A stretch of 64,000 nt of DNA. Origin: Musa acuminata AAA Group (lineage: Eukaryota; Streptophyta; Magnoliopsida; Zingiberales; Musaceae). The notes under the pieces were generated by a model. That model ran no database searches, was not told the DNA's origin, and was given only the letters and a program-made list of their open reading frames with translations. The stretch is taken from the NCBI RefSeq assembly GCF_036884655.1, contig NC_088340.1, positions 31,871,501 through 31,935,500 of the forward strand, read 5' to 3'. Shown here piece by piece: positions 1 to 10,896 of the stretch (its first letter is position 1; the number at the start of each line of letters is the position of its first letter). Made by a program: the position numbers and the translations under genes.

Positions 1-42
1 TACCTTGCAGAAAGGGCGAAACAAAAGCTTGATGAAGCTTGA

Positions 43-404
43 GGTACATTCATGATCAGTCTCCATTTGTCAGACTCTTATGATAACACATGGGTATTGG
101 ATACCGGTAGTGCTTATCATATATGCAATTCGTTGCAGGTTCTGACAAGGCCTAGGAGACTAGAGAGAGGCGAGATGAACCTCAAGATGGGTATGGAGCA
201 AAAGTTGCTGTATTAGCTGTTGGCGAGGTCGCTCTACATCTGCCTAGTGGAGCTTTTATTGCATTAGATGCATGTTATTTTGTTCCTTCTATTATCAAAA
301 ACGTTATCTCCATTTCATGTTTAACAGTTAGTGGATATAAATTTGTTTTTGAGAACAATGGTTGTTCGATATTATTAGATGATAAGATCATCTCGAAAGG
401 AACA
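43..404 (+). pseudogene. Copia A protease region, broken
   Basis: A retropepsin-type motif W-V-L-D-T-G is readable, with its catalytic Asp codon at 100-102. Downstream the reading frame breaks and several stops follow, although similarity to the pre-integrase region continues. The same stretch is about 240 bp shorter in element B, where this part of the protease region has been deleted. No functional product is expected. Confidence 0.7.
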
Positions 405-1415
405 TTGAATATTGGTTTATTTATGTTAGACACCACTCCACATATCATGAATGTAAATGTGTCCAAAAGGAAACGAGATGAGTTGAACAGTGCATACCTA
501 TGGCATTGTAGGCTAGGTCACATCCATGAAAGAAGGATTCAAAAGTTGCTAAATGATAGATATCTAGATCCATTCGACTATGTGTCATATGCAACTTGTG
601 AGCCTTGCATTCGTGGAAAACTGACCAAATCTCCATTTAGTAGAACTGGAGAGAGAGCCAATGAGTTGTTGGAACTCATACATGCCATTGGAGGTTACTC
701 CTACTTTATTACATTTACTGATGATTTCTCAAGGTATGGATATATGTACTTAATGAAGTACAAGGCCTTTGAGAAATTCAGAGAGTATAAGAATGAGGTG
801 GAGAACCAGACTGGAAAGAGTATCAAAACTCTTCGATCAGATCGAGGAGGTGAGTACTTAAGTACAGAGTTTACTCAGTTCCTCAAGGACCATGGGATAT
901 TATCCCAATGGACACCTCCTTACACACCTCAGCTCAATGGTGTCTCTGAAAGGAGAAATCGTACGTTATTAGATATGGTACGGTCCATGATGAGTTTCGC
1001 TGACCTACCCATCTCATTCTGGGGATATGCCCTAGAAACCGCAGCTTACCTTCTGAACAAAATTCCAACTAAGTCGGTAGTGTCTACACCATATAAGATA
1101 TGGAAAGGGAAGAAGCCTGATCTTAAGGTTGTTAAGATTTGGGGCTGCCCTGCCCACATTAAAAGATACAACCCCGATAAGTTAGAATCAAGGACAGAGC
1201 GATGCAAATTTGTGGGACACCCTAAGGAAACTTGTGGGTATTATTTCTATCATCTCGAGGATCAAAAGGTCTTTGTAGCTAAGAGAGCAGTGTTCCTTGA
1301 GAAGGAACACATTCTTGGCGGAGACAGTGGGAGAATGATAGAATTGAGCGAGGTTGGAGAACCAAGCTCAAGCACCACTCTACAGCCCAAGTCTGTTCAG
1401 GTACCTAATACATAA
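405..1415 (+). pseudogene. Copia A integrase, first catalytic Asp deleted
   Basis: This open stretch of 336 codons has no convincing start; it is part of a polyprotein. The integrase would insert the cDNA into host DNA. Residues 34-68 carry the HHCC zinc-binding pattern (WHCRLGH ... CEPC). The core follows, with the second catalytic Asp at 146 in RSDRGGEY and the Glu at 182 in SERRNR, which is the D-35-E spacing. The segment that should hold the first Asp is missing: near residue 92 A reads LIHAIGGYSYF, while B has about 11 more residues including SDVCGP. A second 6-bp deletion lies near residue 120. The frame ends at a stop at 1413-1415, where B reads on into the RT linker. Confidence 0.85.
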
Positions 1416-1461
1416 TTTTTAACTTTACGCAGGTCTGATATCACATCCTCCTGAGAGATAT

Positions 1462-3066
1462 GTGGGACATATTAGAGGAGAGGATGTTGAGGATATTGAT
1501 CCTCAGACCTACAAGGAGGCTATTATGAGTATAGACTCCGGGAAGTGGCAAGAAGCCATGAATTCTGAGATGGATTCTATGTACTCCAATAAGGTTTGGA
1601 ACCTAGTTGATGCGCCCGAAGGTATTGTACCCATCGGTTGCAAGTGGATCTTTAAGAAAAAGATCAGAGTAGATGGAATGGTAGAGACCTATAAAGCAAG
1701 GCTAGTGGCTAAGGGGTATCGTCAAAGGCAAGGTGTTGACTACGACGAAACCTTCTCACCCGTAGCAATGCTAAAATCCATCAGAATTCTATTGGCTATT
1801 GCAGCACACTATGATTATGAGATCTGGCAGATGGATGTGAAAACCGCATTTCTCAACGGGAACCTCGAGGAGGAGGTGTATATGATGCAACCTGAGGGAT
1901 TCGTGTCCAAGAACTGCCCAGATAAGGTGTGTAGGTTGCTTAGATCCATTTATGGACTAAAGCAAGCTTCCCGAAGTTGGAACATAAGATTTGATGAGGC
2001 AATCAGATCTTATGACTTCGTTAAGAACGAAGATGAGCCTTGTGTATACAGAAAGGTAAGTGGGAGCGCTATCACCTTTTTGGTGTTATATGTGGATGAC
2101 ATCCTCATCATTGGGAATGACATAGGAATGCTATCCACAGTAAAGACTTGGTTATCTAGACACTTCTCCATGAAGGACTTAGGGGAAGCATCTTATATCT
2201 TGGGGATTAGAATCTATAGAGATAGATCCAAGAGGATGCTTGGCTTGTCCCAGTCCAGGTACATAGAAACTATTGTCAAAAGGTTTGGCATGAAAAATTC
2301 CAAGAGAGGTCTCATACCGATGAGACATGGGATATTGCTTTCTACGAGTATGTCCCCAAAGACTCCAGAAGAAAGGGTGAACATGGATATGATACCTTAT
2401 GCCTCAGCAATAGGGTCTATCATGTATGCCATGCTATGTACTAGGCCTGATATAGCGCATGCTCTGAGTGTCACGAGCAGGTATCAGGCGGATCCAGGCT
2501 TGGAGCACTGGAAAGCAATAAAGTGTATCCTTAAGTACTTGAGAAGGACTAAGGATCTTTTACTAGTATATGGAGGTAATATCCTTAAGGTTGAAGGCTA
2601 CACTGACTCAAGTTTTCAGTCTGATGTCGATGATAGCAAGTCGAATTCAGGGTATGTGTACACCTTGAATGGAGGAGCAGTGTGCTGAAAGAGTTCCAAG
2701 CAAGATACCACTGCTGACTCGACCACAGAGGCGGAGTATATTGCTGCATCAGATGCAGCAAAGGAGGGAGTCTGGGTGAAGAAGTTCATCACAGATTTGG
2801 GAGTCGATACAGATAGCGACAAGTCGACTTCCTTATATTGCGATAACTATGGGGTGATTACTCAAATAAGGGAACCCGGGACTCATCAGAAGTGTTCTGA
2901 GGAGGTTCCAGCTTATAAGAGAGATTGTAACCCGAGGAGATGTAGTAGTGGAAAGAGTTCCATCCGAAGATAACATTGCAGATCCACTGACAAAGCCGTT
3001 GTCTCATATTGTCTTTGAGCGTCATAGGAGTCTGATGGGGATCAGACACATAGGTGATTGGCTTTA
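1462..3066 (+). pseudogene. Copia A reverse transcriptase and RNase H, with stop and frameshift
   Basis: The frame is open to 2688 (408 codons). It contains the copia RT linker, the first RT Asp in QMDVKTAFLNG (about residue 125), and the YVDD catalytic box at residues 210-213. RNase H begins near residue 386 with GYTDSSFQSDVDDSKS. The frame stops at TGA (2686-2688), where B has TGG. The similarity continues, but after about 2890 the conserved end (REIVTRGDV, then DPLTKPL) lies in another frame. The same frameshift is present in copies B and E. The product would copy element RNA into DNA, but this copy cannot make it whole. Confidence 0.85.
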
Positions 3067-3068
3067 GG

Positions 3069-3081
3069 TCAAGTGGGAGAT
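3069..3081 (+). other. Polypurine tract of element A
   Basis: The purine-rich run AAGTGGGAGAT sits directly before the TG that opens the 3' LTR, the usual place for plus-strand priming. Element B has the same tract before its 3' LTR. Confidence 0.75.
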
Positions 3082-4575
3082 TGCTAGTCATAGGTGCCCA
3101 GCAAGCCAATCACGTGAGTGATGGCACGTGTGACTTGATACAAAATCTTTTTGCTTATTATATTTTGGCGTATATCACTTTATAACTATTGTATAAATGC
3201 ATATATATATTGTGATGTCCTTGGATTTGTGCAATGGGAATCGGATCGTGATGAGATCATGATAATGAGATCGATTCACCTTTAAACACATATCCTAAAT
3301 AATCCCGGTCATAGGTTACTCGAGAGGGACATCATGATAACCGGATAGACTGGTGTGCTGTATACCCATCCATATGATGGATGCAGCTGGTCTCATAGCT
3401 GCTCGTGTAGGGACACTAGGGATACAGTACAGGTGCTCATTGGAGAATGAGTTCACTGATTGATCCGCTTACGGAATGCTGGATGGTTGATGATGCCTTA
3501 TTGTCAGACAGCGATTCCGTAGTCCTAGTGGTGTATCTGGTCCTTAGACTTGAGACACCAAGGATGTCCTGTATGAGTGCTCCACTCTTTGATACCAGAC
3601 TTATAGGTTTGGCTGTCCCAGATCTAGTACAACTGGTCATTGGGAGTGGTAGTCGACCTTACGAGGGCTATTGAGTGTCGACAGAGGATCATCCACTCTC
3701 GGCGTCATGAGAGGAATATCCCATGTGTTCTTGCTCAGATAAATCCCTGGCCAGGGTCATTCGGGTTGAGAGAGATAGAGTTCTCCGGGAGAATCCGATT
3801 AGAGCGAGACTTGAGTAGAAACCGTATGGGTCTGACAGCACCATGCTCGATATACGATCTCTGGGATATTAGATGGATGAGGGACTATAGGTACATGGTA
3901 ACTGAGGACAGACAAGTCCAATGGATTGGATTCCCCTGTATCATCTGGGGACTACGGCGTAGTGGCCTAGTACGTTCGTAGTCGATGAGTCGAGTGAATT
4001 ATTACAGAGATAATAATTCACTGAGTTAGAAGGAGTTCTGACAGGTATGACTCACGGCCAGCTCGATATTGGGCCTAGAGGGTCACACACATATGGTAGG
4101 CATTGCGATGAGTAGAGGTTCGGATATGAGATATCCGACGGAGCCCTTGTCTTATTGGATGCAGATCCAATACCCATTAGGGAAGGACCCATTAGGGTTT
4201 GACACGGGATCTCTATAAATAGGAGGGACTCACAGCCTCATAGTCTAGAGTCTTTGCTTGCCCTTCCTATTATCCTCTCCCTCTCCACCTCAGAGTAGGC
4301 CTGGAGTTTTGAGGAGCGTCGTCGTAACCCTGCTGTGTGGATCACCGCTAGAGAGGAGGACGCTTGACCTCCTTCACCCTCTCCTAAGGATCTGCAAGGA
4401 AACAGGGATATACGATCTCCATAGGTAACACAATCTCTATACGTAGTTTTGTGTTTTGCGGATTTTTTGCGCACCAATCTTCGCACGACGACGAACATCT
4501 TTTTGGGAATCGGGGATTTTTGTTTTCTTGTTCTTCCGCTGCGCATATGATGTCGCCCCCCATGATTTCCCAACA
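3082..4575 (+). repeat. 3' LTR of copia A (1494 bp)
   Basis: The LTR starts TGCTAGTCATAGG and ends TTTCCCAACA, the TG...CA pattern. It aligns along its full length with both LTRs of B and, more distantly, with that of E. A TATA box lies about 360 bp before its end. The small reading frames inside it are not conserved as proteins. Confidence 0.92.
4214..4221 (+). promoter_or_regulatory. LTR TATA box (element A)
   Basis: TATAAATA lies in CTCTATAAATAGGAGGG and is kept at the same LTR position in B (13254-13261 and 20147-20154) and in E near 40810. It is the likely core promoter of this family. Activity is unknown. Confidence 0.6.
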
Positions 4576-5559
4576 TGACGACCATTATGAATTCTTGGTA
4601 ATGCCTTTTGGACTAACTAATGCTCCTTCAACCTTCCAAAGTCTCATGAATGATATTTTTTAGAGCTTTCTTCGTAAATTTGTGCTGGTATTTTTCGATG
4701 ATATTCTCATTTATAGCCCTTCTCTTAAGACTCACTTTCAGCATTTATGGGTTATTTTGACGATCCTTCGGGAGAATAATTTTTTTGTTAAGTAGCCAAA
4801 GTGTAGCTTTCTCTAGCAAAAAGTAGAGTACCTTGGGTACATAATATCAGAAGAAGGAGTAGTGGCATACCTAATAAAAATTGAAGCAATGCAAGGCTGG
4901 CTGAAACCTACAAACATGAAATTACTACGCGGGTTCCTTGGACTAATGGGCTACTACTGAAAATTTATCAAGGACTATGGGAAGATCAGTGCACCCCTCA
5001 TTTCTATACTGAAAAAAGACGTATTCTAATGGTCGGACAAAGCCTCCATTGCCTTTGATAAACTTAAGGCAGCCATGACGACGACGCTGGTGCTAGCGCT
5101 ACCAGATTTCAGTTGACCCTTCATCATTTAGGCCGACGCATTTGGAGTCAGAATTGGAGCCATTCTTATATAAGTTGGTCGACCACTCACATACACCAGC
5201 AAGGCATTGTCTCTATCCCATCAAAACATATCAATATATGGTAAGGAGATGCTTGTCATTATGCATGCATTAACGAGGTGGAGACCCTACCTGATCGACC
5301 GACAATTTCAAATTAAAACTGACCATAGAAGCCTCAAGTACTTTTTGGAGTAGAAGATATCATCCCTTGAGTAGCAAAAATGGGTAACCAAACTTTTAGT
5401 ATTTGATTATAAAATTATTTACAAAAGGGTAAAGAAAACGTTGTTGTAGATGCACTCTCACGGCTACTTGAGCAAGCTAAATTTTCTGCCATCTCCCTTC
5501 CTACCACTGGCTTCCTCGAGAACATTAGGGAAGAATAAAAGAAGGATCTAGAGATCAGC
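4576..5559 (+). pseudogene. Ty3/gypsy element C: reverse transcriptase and RNase H, decayed
   Basis: Immediately after the LTR of A the sequence reads [18 protein letters not shown], a Ty3/gypsy RT core, followed by VFFDDILIYS with the catalytic Asp pair near 4697. The RT thumb and connection follow (YLGYIIS, then GLMGYY), then RNase H (ADAFGVRIGAIL and TDHRSLKYF). There are at least ten in-frame stops and no complete frame. The upstream half of RT is outside the window, on the far side of element A. This is the oldest element of the left nest because A, D and B all sit in it. Confidence 0.85.
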
Positions 5560-6306
5560 AACATTAAAAAAAAATTAGAGGAGGATCCAAGTGCAATAGC
5601 CCGCTACACTTGGGATTCGAGGGATCTACGCTACAAAGGTCGCATTGTGCTTATATCTGACTCCCCTTGCATCAAAATTATCCTACATGAAATGCACTCC
5701 ACATCTTCAGCAGGGCACTCCGGATTCCTAAGAACCTACAAAAGAGTAAAGCAAAAATTTTATTGGAGAAGGATGAAAAAAATTATTTCTGAATATGTGG
5801 CACAATGTGATGTATGTCAACAACACAAGGGTGAAACAGTGACAAGTCCAAAAAAACTACAACCACTACCCATATTAGACTCGATGTGGACTGACAACTC
5901 CAATGACTTCATCAAAGGGTTGCCACCTTCCAAAGGTAAAAGTACAATTCTCGTAGTGGTTGATTGACTTACGAAATATGCTCATTTTTGTGCTGTGTGA
6001 AATCCCTACACTACTGCTAGCATTGCCCAGATTTTCATAGAAAATATTATTAAATTGCATGGGATGCCAAGGTCCATTATAAGTGATCGTGATAGGATCT
6101 TCACTAGTAAATTTTGGACCAAGTTATTTTAGTTACAGGGTACCAAACTCAAGATGAGCACAGCATATCATCCACAAACTAACAGCCAAACAAAGGTGGT
6201 GAACAAGTGTTTAGAGACGTACCTTCGATATTTCGCTAGTGACCGGCCAAAGGAGTGGGCAAAATGGCTTCCCTGAGCCGAATGGTGGTATAATACTATA
6301 TATCAT
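5560..6306 (+). pseudogene. Ty3/gypsy element C: integrase, first part
   Basis: An HHCC zinc domain (GHSGFLRTYKRVKQKFYW ... CDVCQQHKG) is followed by an integrase core. The catalytic Asp positions are readable in ILVVVD and SDRDRIF. The third catalytic residue is changed: the usual E after HPQT..QT reads K near 6193. Stops interrupt the frame. Element D splits the core at the AEWWYNT motif; the missing continuation is found at 11477. Confidence 0.85.
6302..6306 (+). other. Probable target-site duplication, left of element D
   Basis: ATCAT here and CTCAT at 11472-11476 flank element D and differ at one base. Removing one copy together with the element restores a gypsy integrase reading across the junction, which supports these boundaries. 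Confidence 0.6.
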
Positions 6307-6885
6307 ATTGGGCTGACAGCCCATATTCAGCCCAATGTGGGCTTTATTAGCCCACATGTCACTCCCTCTTAACCTAACCCTAATTAACATTGGGGGGTGT
6401 GGGTGGCTGTATTTTAGAGGCAGAAAAAGGCTATAAAAGGGCAGCAACGAGGGCAGCAAAAAAGAGAACTTTGCAATAGCAAAGAGGAGAAGAAAAAGGC
6501 AAAAAAATAAGAGAAAGAAAGGGAAGAAAACAAGGACAACGTAGAGAGACTATTCTCATCTCAGGTTAGATCAAATCTATAGTAGACTCTTGTTGTGATT
6601 ACTTGGGGAGGTTTTAGATATTATGGATAGTGACGTGATCCTTATATCCCAGTTGTTCTCTTGTGATTGTTGCTAGGGTTTAGGGCAAGAGATTGAGATT
6701 TGTATATTCATTATTCTCATAGTGGATTATCTCTAGTTTGCCCCGTAGTTCCCTTCATATTGGAGGAGTTTTTCATATATATCCTAGTATTCTATTTGAT
6801 TGTGATTTCATTTAATTCCGCTGCATATCATGGCCTACTAGTATTTGTTCATATACAAAAGCTATTCCACTTTATATCCCATCAA
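6307..6885 (+). repeat. 5' LTR of copia D (579 bp)
   Basis: It matches the 3' LTR at 10897-11471. It differs at its very start, where it holds an extra block of about 28 bp that forms strong hairpins (TGGGCTGACAGCCCA and ATGTGGGCT/AGCCCACAT). A TATA box, CTATAAAAGGG, lies at about 6431-6441. The ends are not canonical TG...CA, so each boundary could be off by a few bases. Confidence 0.85.
6431..6441 (+). promoter_or_regulatory. LTR TATA box (element D)
   Basis: CTATAAAAGGG is conserved in both LTRs of D and lies about 125 bp after the LTR start, a plausible U3/R border. No activity can be judged from sequence. Confidence 0.55.
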
Positions 6886-6886
6886 C

Positions 6887-6898
6887 TGGTATTAGAGC
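6887..6898 (+). other. Primer-binding site of element D
   Basis: TGGTATTAGAGC follows the 5' LTR after one base. It is one change from TGGTATCAGAGC, the plant copia site that pairs with initiator-methionine tRNA. Confidence 0.8.
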
Positions 6899-6931
6899 AA
6901 GGGTTTTGGTGATTTAATTTTTGTATTGAAC

Positions 6932-7800
6932 ATGGAGGCTAGTAATATTTCTCACATGATTAGTTTAAATGGAAACAATTAGATGATATGGAAACCAAGA
7001 ATGGAAGATCTCTTGTATTACAAAGATTTGTATGGACCTTTGTAGGGGATAGTGCAAAACCCACAACTATGATAGATGATGAGTGGAAGAGGTTAGATCG
7101 AAAAACAATTGTGTTTATTCGATAGTAGCTTGATGATAGTGTCTTTCACCATGTTTCTACTGAAATTTTTGCATATTCTCTTTGAAAAAAGTTGGAAAGT
7201 CTCTATGAAAGAAAAACAACTGGCAACAAAGCTATTTTAATCAAAAAACTTATGAATTTAAAATATAGAGAGGGTGCTTCTATTGCTGAGCATTTGAATG
7301 AAATGCAAAGTATTACTAACCAGTTATCCTCTATGAAAATGTCTCTTGATGATGAGTTGCAGGTATTGTTACTTCTCAGTTCATTACCAGAAAGTTGGGA
7401 GATACTAGTGGTTTCCCTTAGTAATTCTACACTAGATGGTATTGTCACCATGAGTCAAGTTACAAGTAGTTTGTTGAATAAGGAGTTGAGAAAAAAGAGT
7501 TCAGCAACATCTCAGAATGATTCACAAGCACTTATCTCATAGAACAGAGGAAGGTCAAAGTCTAGAAGTAGTTCACGCATGAGTAGGAGCAAGTCAAGAT
7601 CAAGAAAAGATATTGTTTACTATAATTATGGTGAGAAAGAACATTACAAGAACCAATGTAAGCAACCTAAGAAGAACAAGAAAAAGGGAAAAGAAGTGGA
7701 GTCTATAGAGTCAAAAGATAATATCACAACTATAGTGCAAGGTGGTGATTATTTGATTTTCTCTCCTTCTGATGATATTTTTTCTTGTGTGTGTCAGGAT
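6932..7800 (+). pseudogene. Copia D gag, with stops
   Basis: The first ATG after the primer-binding site begins a gag of the copia type that would form the particle core. A stop appears at codon 17 (6980-6982, TAG where W is expected) and more follow. The central part is open from 7192 to 7542 and carries the conserved gag helices (NKAILIKKLMNLKYREG, then LLSSLPESWE). A basic, Ser/Arg-rich stretch follows. The zinc knuckle near 7620-7660 reads YYNYGEKEHYKNQC, so the first two Cys of CX2CX4HX4C are lost. Confidence 0.8.
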
Positions 7801-9373
7801 CTTGAGTGGGTGATTAATATAGGTGCTTCTTATCATGCTACACCATGGAGGAAGTTTTTTTGCTACATACAGGTCTAAAAATTTTGGTATTATCAAGATG
7901 GGCAACTATGACACAACAAACATCATAGGCATGTGGGATATCCATTTAAAGACCAACCTTGGCTGCAAGTTGGTGCTTAAGGATGAGAGGCATGTGATTG
8001 ACTTGAGGCTGAATTTAATTTCAGTTGGAAGGCTAGATGATGAAGACTATGATAGCAGATTTCACAAAGGGCAATATAAGCTTAGTAAGGGTTCTCTTGT
8101 TATAGCTAGTAGAAAGAAATGTTATACTTTGTACAGGTTGCAGGCTAAAGCTTATGGTGAGCAGTTAAATGCTACAGAAAAAGACTTCAGTATGGAATTA
8201 TGGCATAGGCAATTGGGACATATGAGCGAGAAGGGGCTGCAAGCTCTTTCCAAGAGAGAGGTATTGCCAGACCTCAGAGGCATACATATGAACCCTTATA
8301 TTGATTGTTTGGCTGGTAAACAACATAGAGTTTCATTTGCTAGTCCTGCTTTGTCTAGAAAATTACATACCTTAAACCGTGTTTATACAAATGTATGTGG
8401 TCCTTTGAAAACAAAAACTCTTAGTGGATCTGTTGATGTTCTTGGTATAAATGGTGTACTTTATTTTGTCACTTTTATAGATACTTTTTCCAAGAAAGTT
8501 TGGGCCTATGCTTTGAAGACTAAAGATCAAATTATTAAAGTCTTTAAAGAGTTTCATACTAGGGTTGAAAGGGAGACAAAAAGGTAATTGAAATGTATAA
8601 GATTAAATAATGGTGATGAGTATATAGGATTATTTAATGATTATTGTAGGTCACATGGGATCCAACATGAGATGATAGTTCCTGGTACACCTCAGCATAA
8701 TGCAATTGCACAGAGGATGAACCACACCATCATGGAAAAGATCAGATGTATGCTTTCACAGGCCAAGCTACCCAAAAGGTTTTGGGATGAGGCTTTGAGG
8801 ACTGCAGTTGATGTGATCAACTTATCACCATATACAACCCTAGATGGTGATGTTGTAGAGCATGTATGGTCAGGAAAAGATGTTTCCTATAGGCATTTGA
8901 GAGTATTTGGTTGTCGTGCATTTGCATATATTTCAGACAATGAGAGGTCCAAGCTGGATAGTAAGACTAAAGAATATATTTTTCTTGGCTACTCACATGA
9001 TCATTTTGGTTATAAGCTTTGGGATCCAGAAAAGCAGAAGGTGTTTAGAAGCAGAGACGTAGTCTTCTTTGAGGATCAAACTTTTGAAGATTTGAAGATG
9101 AAGGCACCAGCTAATACTTCTGCAGAAGGATTAGTAGATTGTGACCCAATTACTCCTCCAGTATATCAGGGTGATGGGGGAGATGTGCAGGAAGATAGTG
9201 TAGAGCCTGATGCTGATCTACCTGCAGGACATGTTGAGCAAGAAGAAGTTGGAGAGCAACTTCCCGTAGAACCTCAGTTGAGAAGATCTTCTAGACAACA
9301 TCAACCTTCCAGAAGGTACTCTATAGATGAGTATGTGATGCTTACTAATACAGGTGAACTAGAGAGTTACTAG
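7801..9373 (+). pseudogene. Copia D protease and integrase
   Basis: The protease begins at EWVINIGASYHATP. The expected catalytic Asp-Ser-Gly reads N-I-G, so the active site is lost. A frame change follows. From 7823 to 8587 the pre-integrase and zinc domain are open (WHRQLGHMSEKG ... CLAGKQHRVSF; the CX2C pair is reduced to DC). The integrase core continues from 8588 to 9373 after a stop. The third catalytic residue reads Q (IAQRMNHT) instead of E. The C-terminal GKDVSYRHLRVFGC and LDSKTKEYIFLGY motifs are intact. Confidence 0.85.
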
Positions 9374-10375
9374 GAAGCAGTTGAAAGTGAGCAGAAAGAG
9401 AAGTGGTTAGTTACTATGTAGGAAGAGATTGATGCTCTTCAGAAGAACCACACTTATGATTTGGTGCTACTACCAAATGGAATGAAGGCCTTGAAGAACA
9501 AGTGGGTTTTCAGGTTGAAGACTCAAGAATATTGTTCTCAACCAAAGTTCAAAGCTAGATTGGTTTTGAAAGGCTTTAGTCAAAAGAATGGTATTGACTT
9601 TGAAGAGATTTTTACTCCTATTGTTAAAATGTCTTCTATTCATGTTGCTCTTGGTATTGCTGCTAGTCAGGACTTGGAGGTTGAGCAGTTAGATGTGAAG
9701 ACATCTTTCCTTCATGGGGATTTGGAGGAGAAAATTTATATGGAGTAACCAAAAGGCTTCAAAGTCAAAGGTAAAGAGAGCTTTATTTGCAAATTGAAGA
9801 AGAGCTTATATGGGCTAAAGCAAGCTCCAAGATAGTGGTACAGAAAGTTTGATTCATTTATGACAGAAAATGAATACAAAAGAACGACTTCAGATTATTG
9901 TGTGTACATCAAATGGTTTGGTGAGGATTTTATTATTCTCTTACTTTATGTTGATGACATGCTTATTCTTGGGAAAGATATGTCTAAAATTGACAGATTA
10001 AAGAAGGAACTGAGTGAGTCTTTTGCAATGAAGGACATGGGGCTAGTAAAGCAAATACTAGGTATGCAGATTTCCTGTGATAGGAAAAATAAGAAGATTT
10101 GGTTGTCATAGGAGAAATACATCGAGAAGGTATTGGAAAGATTCAGTATGAGCAATACAAAACCAGTTGGTTCTCCTCTTGCAGGTCACTTCAAGTTGTG
10201 CTCAGAACAGAGTCCGTCAAGTGATGAGGAGAAGGAGAAAATGCAAAAGGTTCCTTATGCTTTATTAGTTGGAAGTTTAATGTATGTAATGGTACGTACG
10301 AGGCCAGACATCGCATATGCAATTGGTGTTACTAGCAGATTTCTTGCAAATCCAAGCAAAGAGCACTAGGCAGCA
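9374..10375 (+). pseudogene. Copia D reverse transcriptase, with stops
   Basis: RT is readable from KWVFRLKTQ and KARLVLKGFSQ through LDVKTSFLHGDLEE and the YVDD box (LLYVDDMLILG near 9946-9960) to RTRPDIAYAIGV. Stops lie at 9419-9421, 9746-9748, 9833-9835, 10109-10111 and 10367-10369, at sites where Q or W is expected. RT would copy the RNA into cDNA. Apart from the stops the domain is well kept. Confidence 0.85.
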
Positions 10376-10384
10376 GTGAAGTGC

Positions 10385-10814
10385 AGTGTTAATAGGTTAC
10401 ACAGATACAGATATGGCAAGAGATATAGATACAAGAAAGTCTACTTCAGGTTATGTACTTACTTTTACAGGGGGAGCTATGTCATGGCAATCCAGGTTGC
10501 AAAGGTATATTGCTCTCTCCACCACAGAAGCAGAATATATTGCTGCTATAGAGATATATAAAGAAATATTATGGATGAAAGAATTATTACAAGAATTAGG
10601 GCTGAAATAGGAAAATTATGTGATGTATTGTGACAACCAAAGTGTCATCCATTTGTGTAAGAACCCAATGTTTCATTCCAAGTCAAAGCATATAGATGTT
10701 AGATACCACTGGATTCAAAACGTATTTGAAGAGAAGCAGTTGCAGCTTCAAAAAATTCACACAGATGACAATGGAGCAGACATGTTGACAAAGACTTTAC
10801 CAAAAGAAAGATAG
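10385..10814 (+). pseudogene. Copia D RNase H
   Basis: After a frame change near 10380 the RNase H is readable: GYTDTDMARDIDTRKSTSGY, then TTEAEYIAAIE, then YCDNQSVIHLCKNP, then HIDVRYHWIQ and DMLTKTLP. There is one internal stop at 10608-10610. This is the end of the polyprotein. Confidence 0.85.
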
Positions 10815-10883
10815 GAGATATGCCGATAGATGGTTGTCATGGCTTCATATTGAGGAGTCATGGGACAGCCTCCCTTATGGGCT

Positions 10884-10894
10884 GAAGGGGGAGA
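10884..10894 (+). other. Polypurine tract of element D
   Basis: GAAGGGGGAGA lies just before the 3' LTR, the normal place for plus-strand priming. Confidence 0.75.
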
Positions 10895-10896
10895 TT

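Larger units (their letters stand above)
1..4575 (+). mobile_element. Ty1/copia (Angela-like) retrotransposon A, left end outside window
   Basis: The domain order is protease remnant, integrase, reverse transcriptase, RNase H, polypurine tract and 3' LTR, which is the copia order. The window opens just after the gag zinc knuckle, so the 5' LTR and most of gag are not seen. The internal sequence and LTR closely match complete element B at 12122-20506, so A and B are one family. The LTR of about 1.5 kb and the gag type of B suggest the Angela lineage; that lineage call is inference. The base after the LTR end reads straight into a Ty3/gypsy reverse transcriptase, so A inserted into gypsy element C. 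The target duplication cannot be checked because the left end is missing. The element is defective: stops, a frameshift and integrase deletions. Confidence 0.9.

Noticed and set aside
3437..3981. Small frames in the LTR, repeated at 12477 and 19370
   Set aside because: They follow LTR copies, are broken in E, and have no protein motif.
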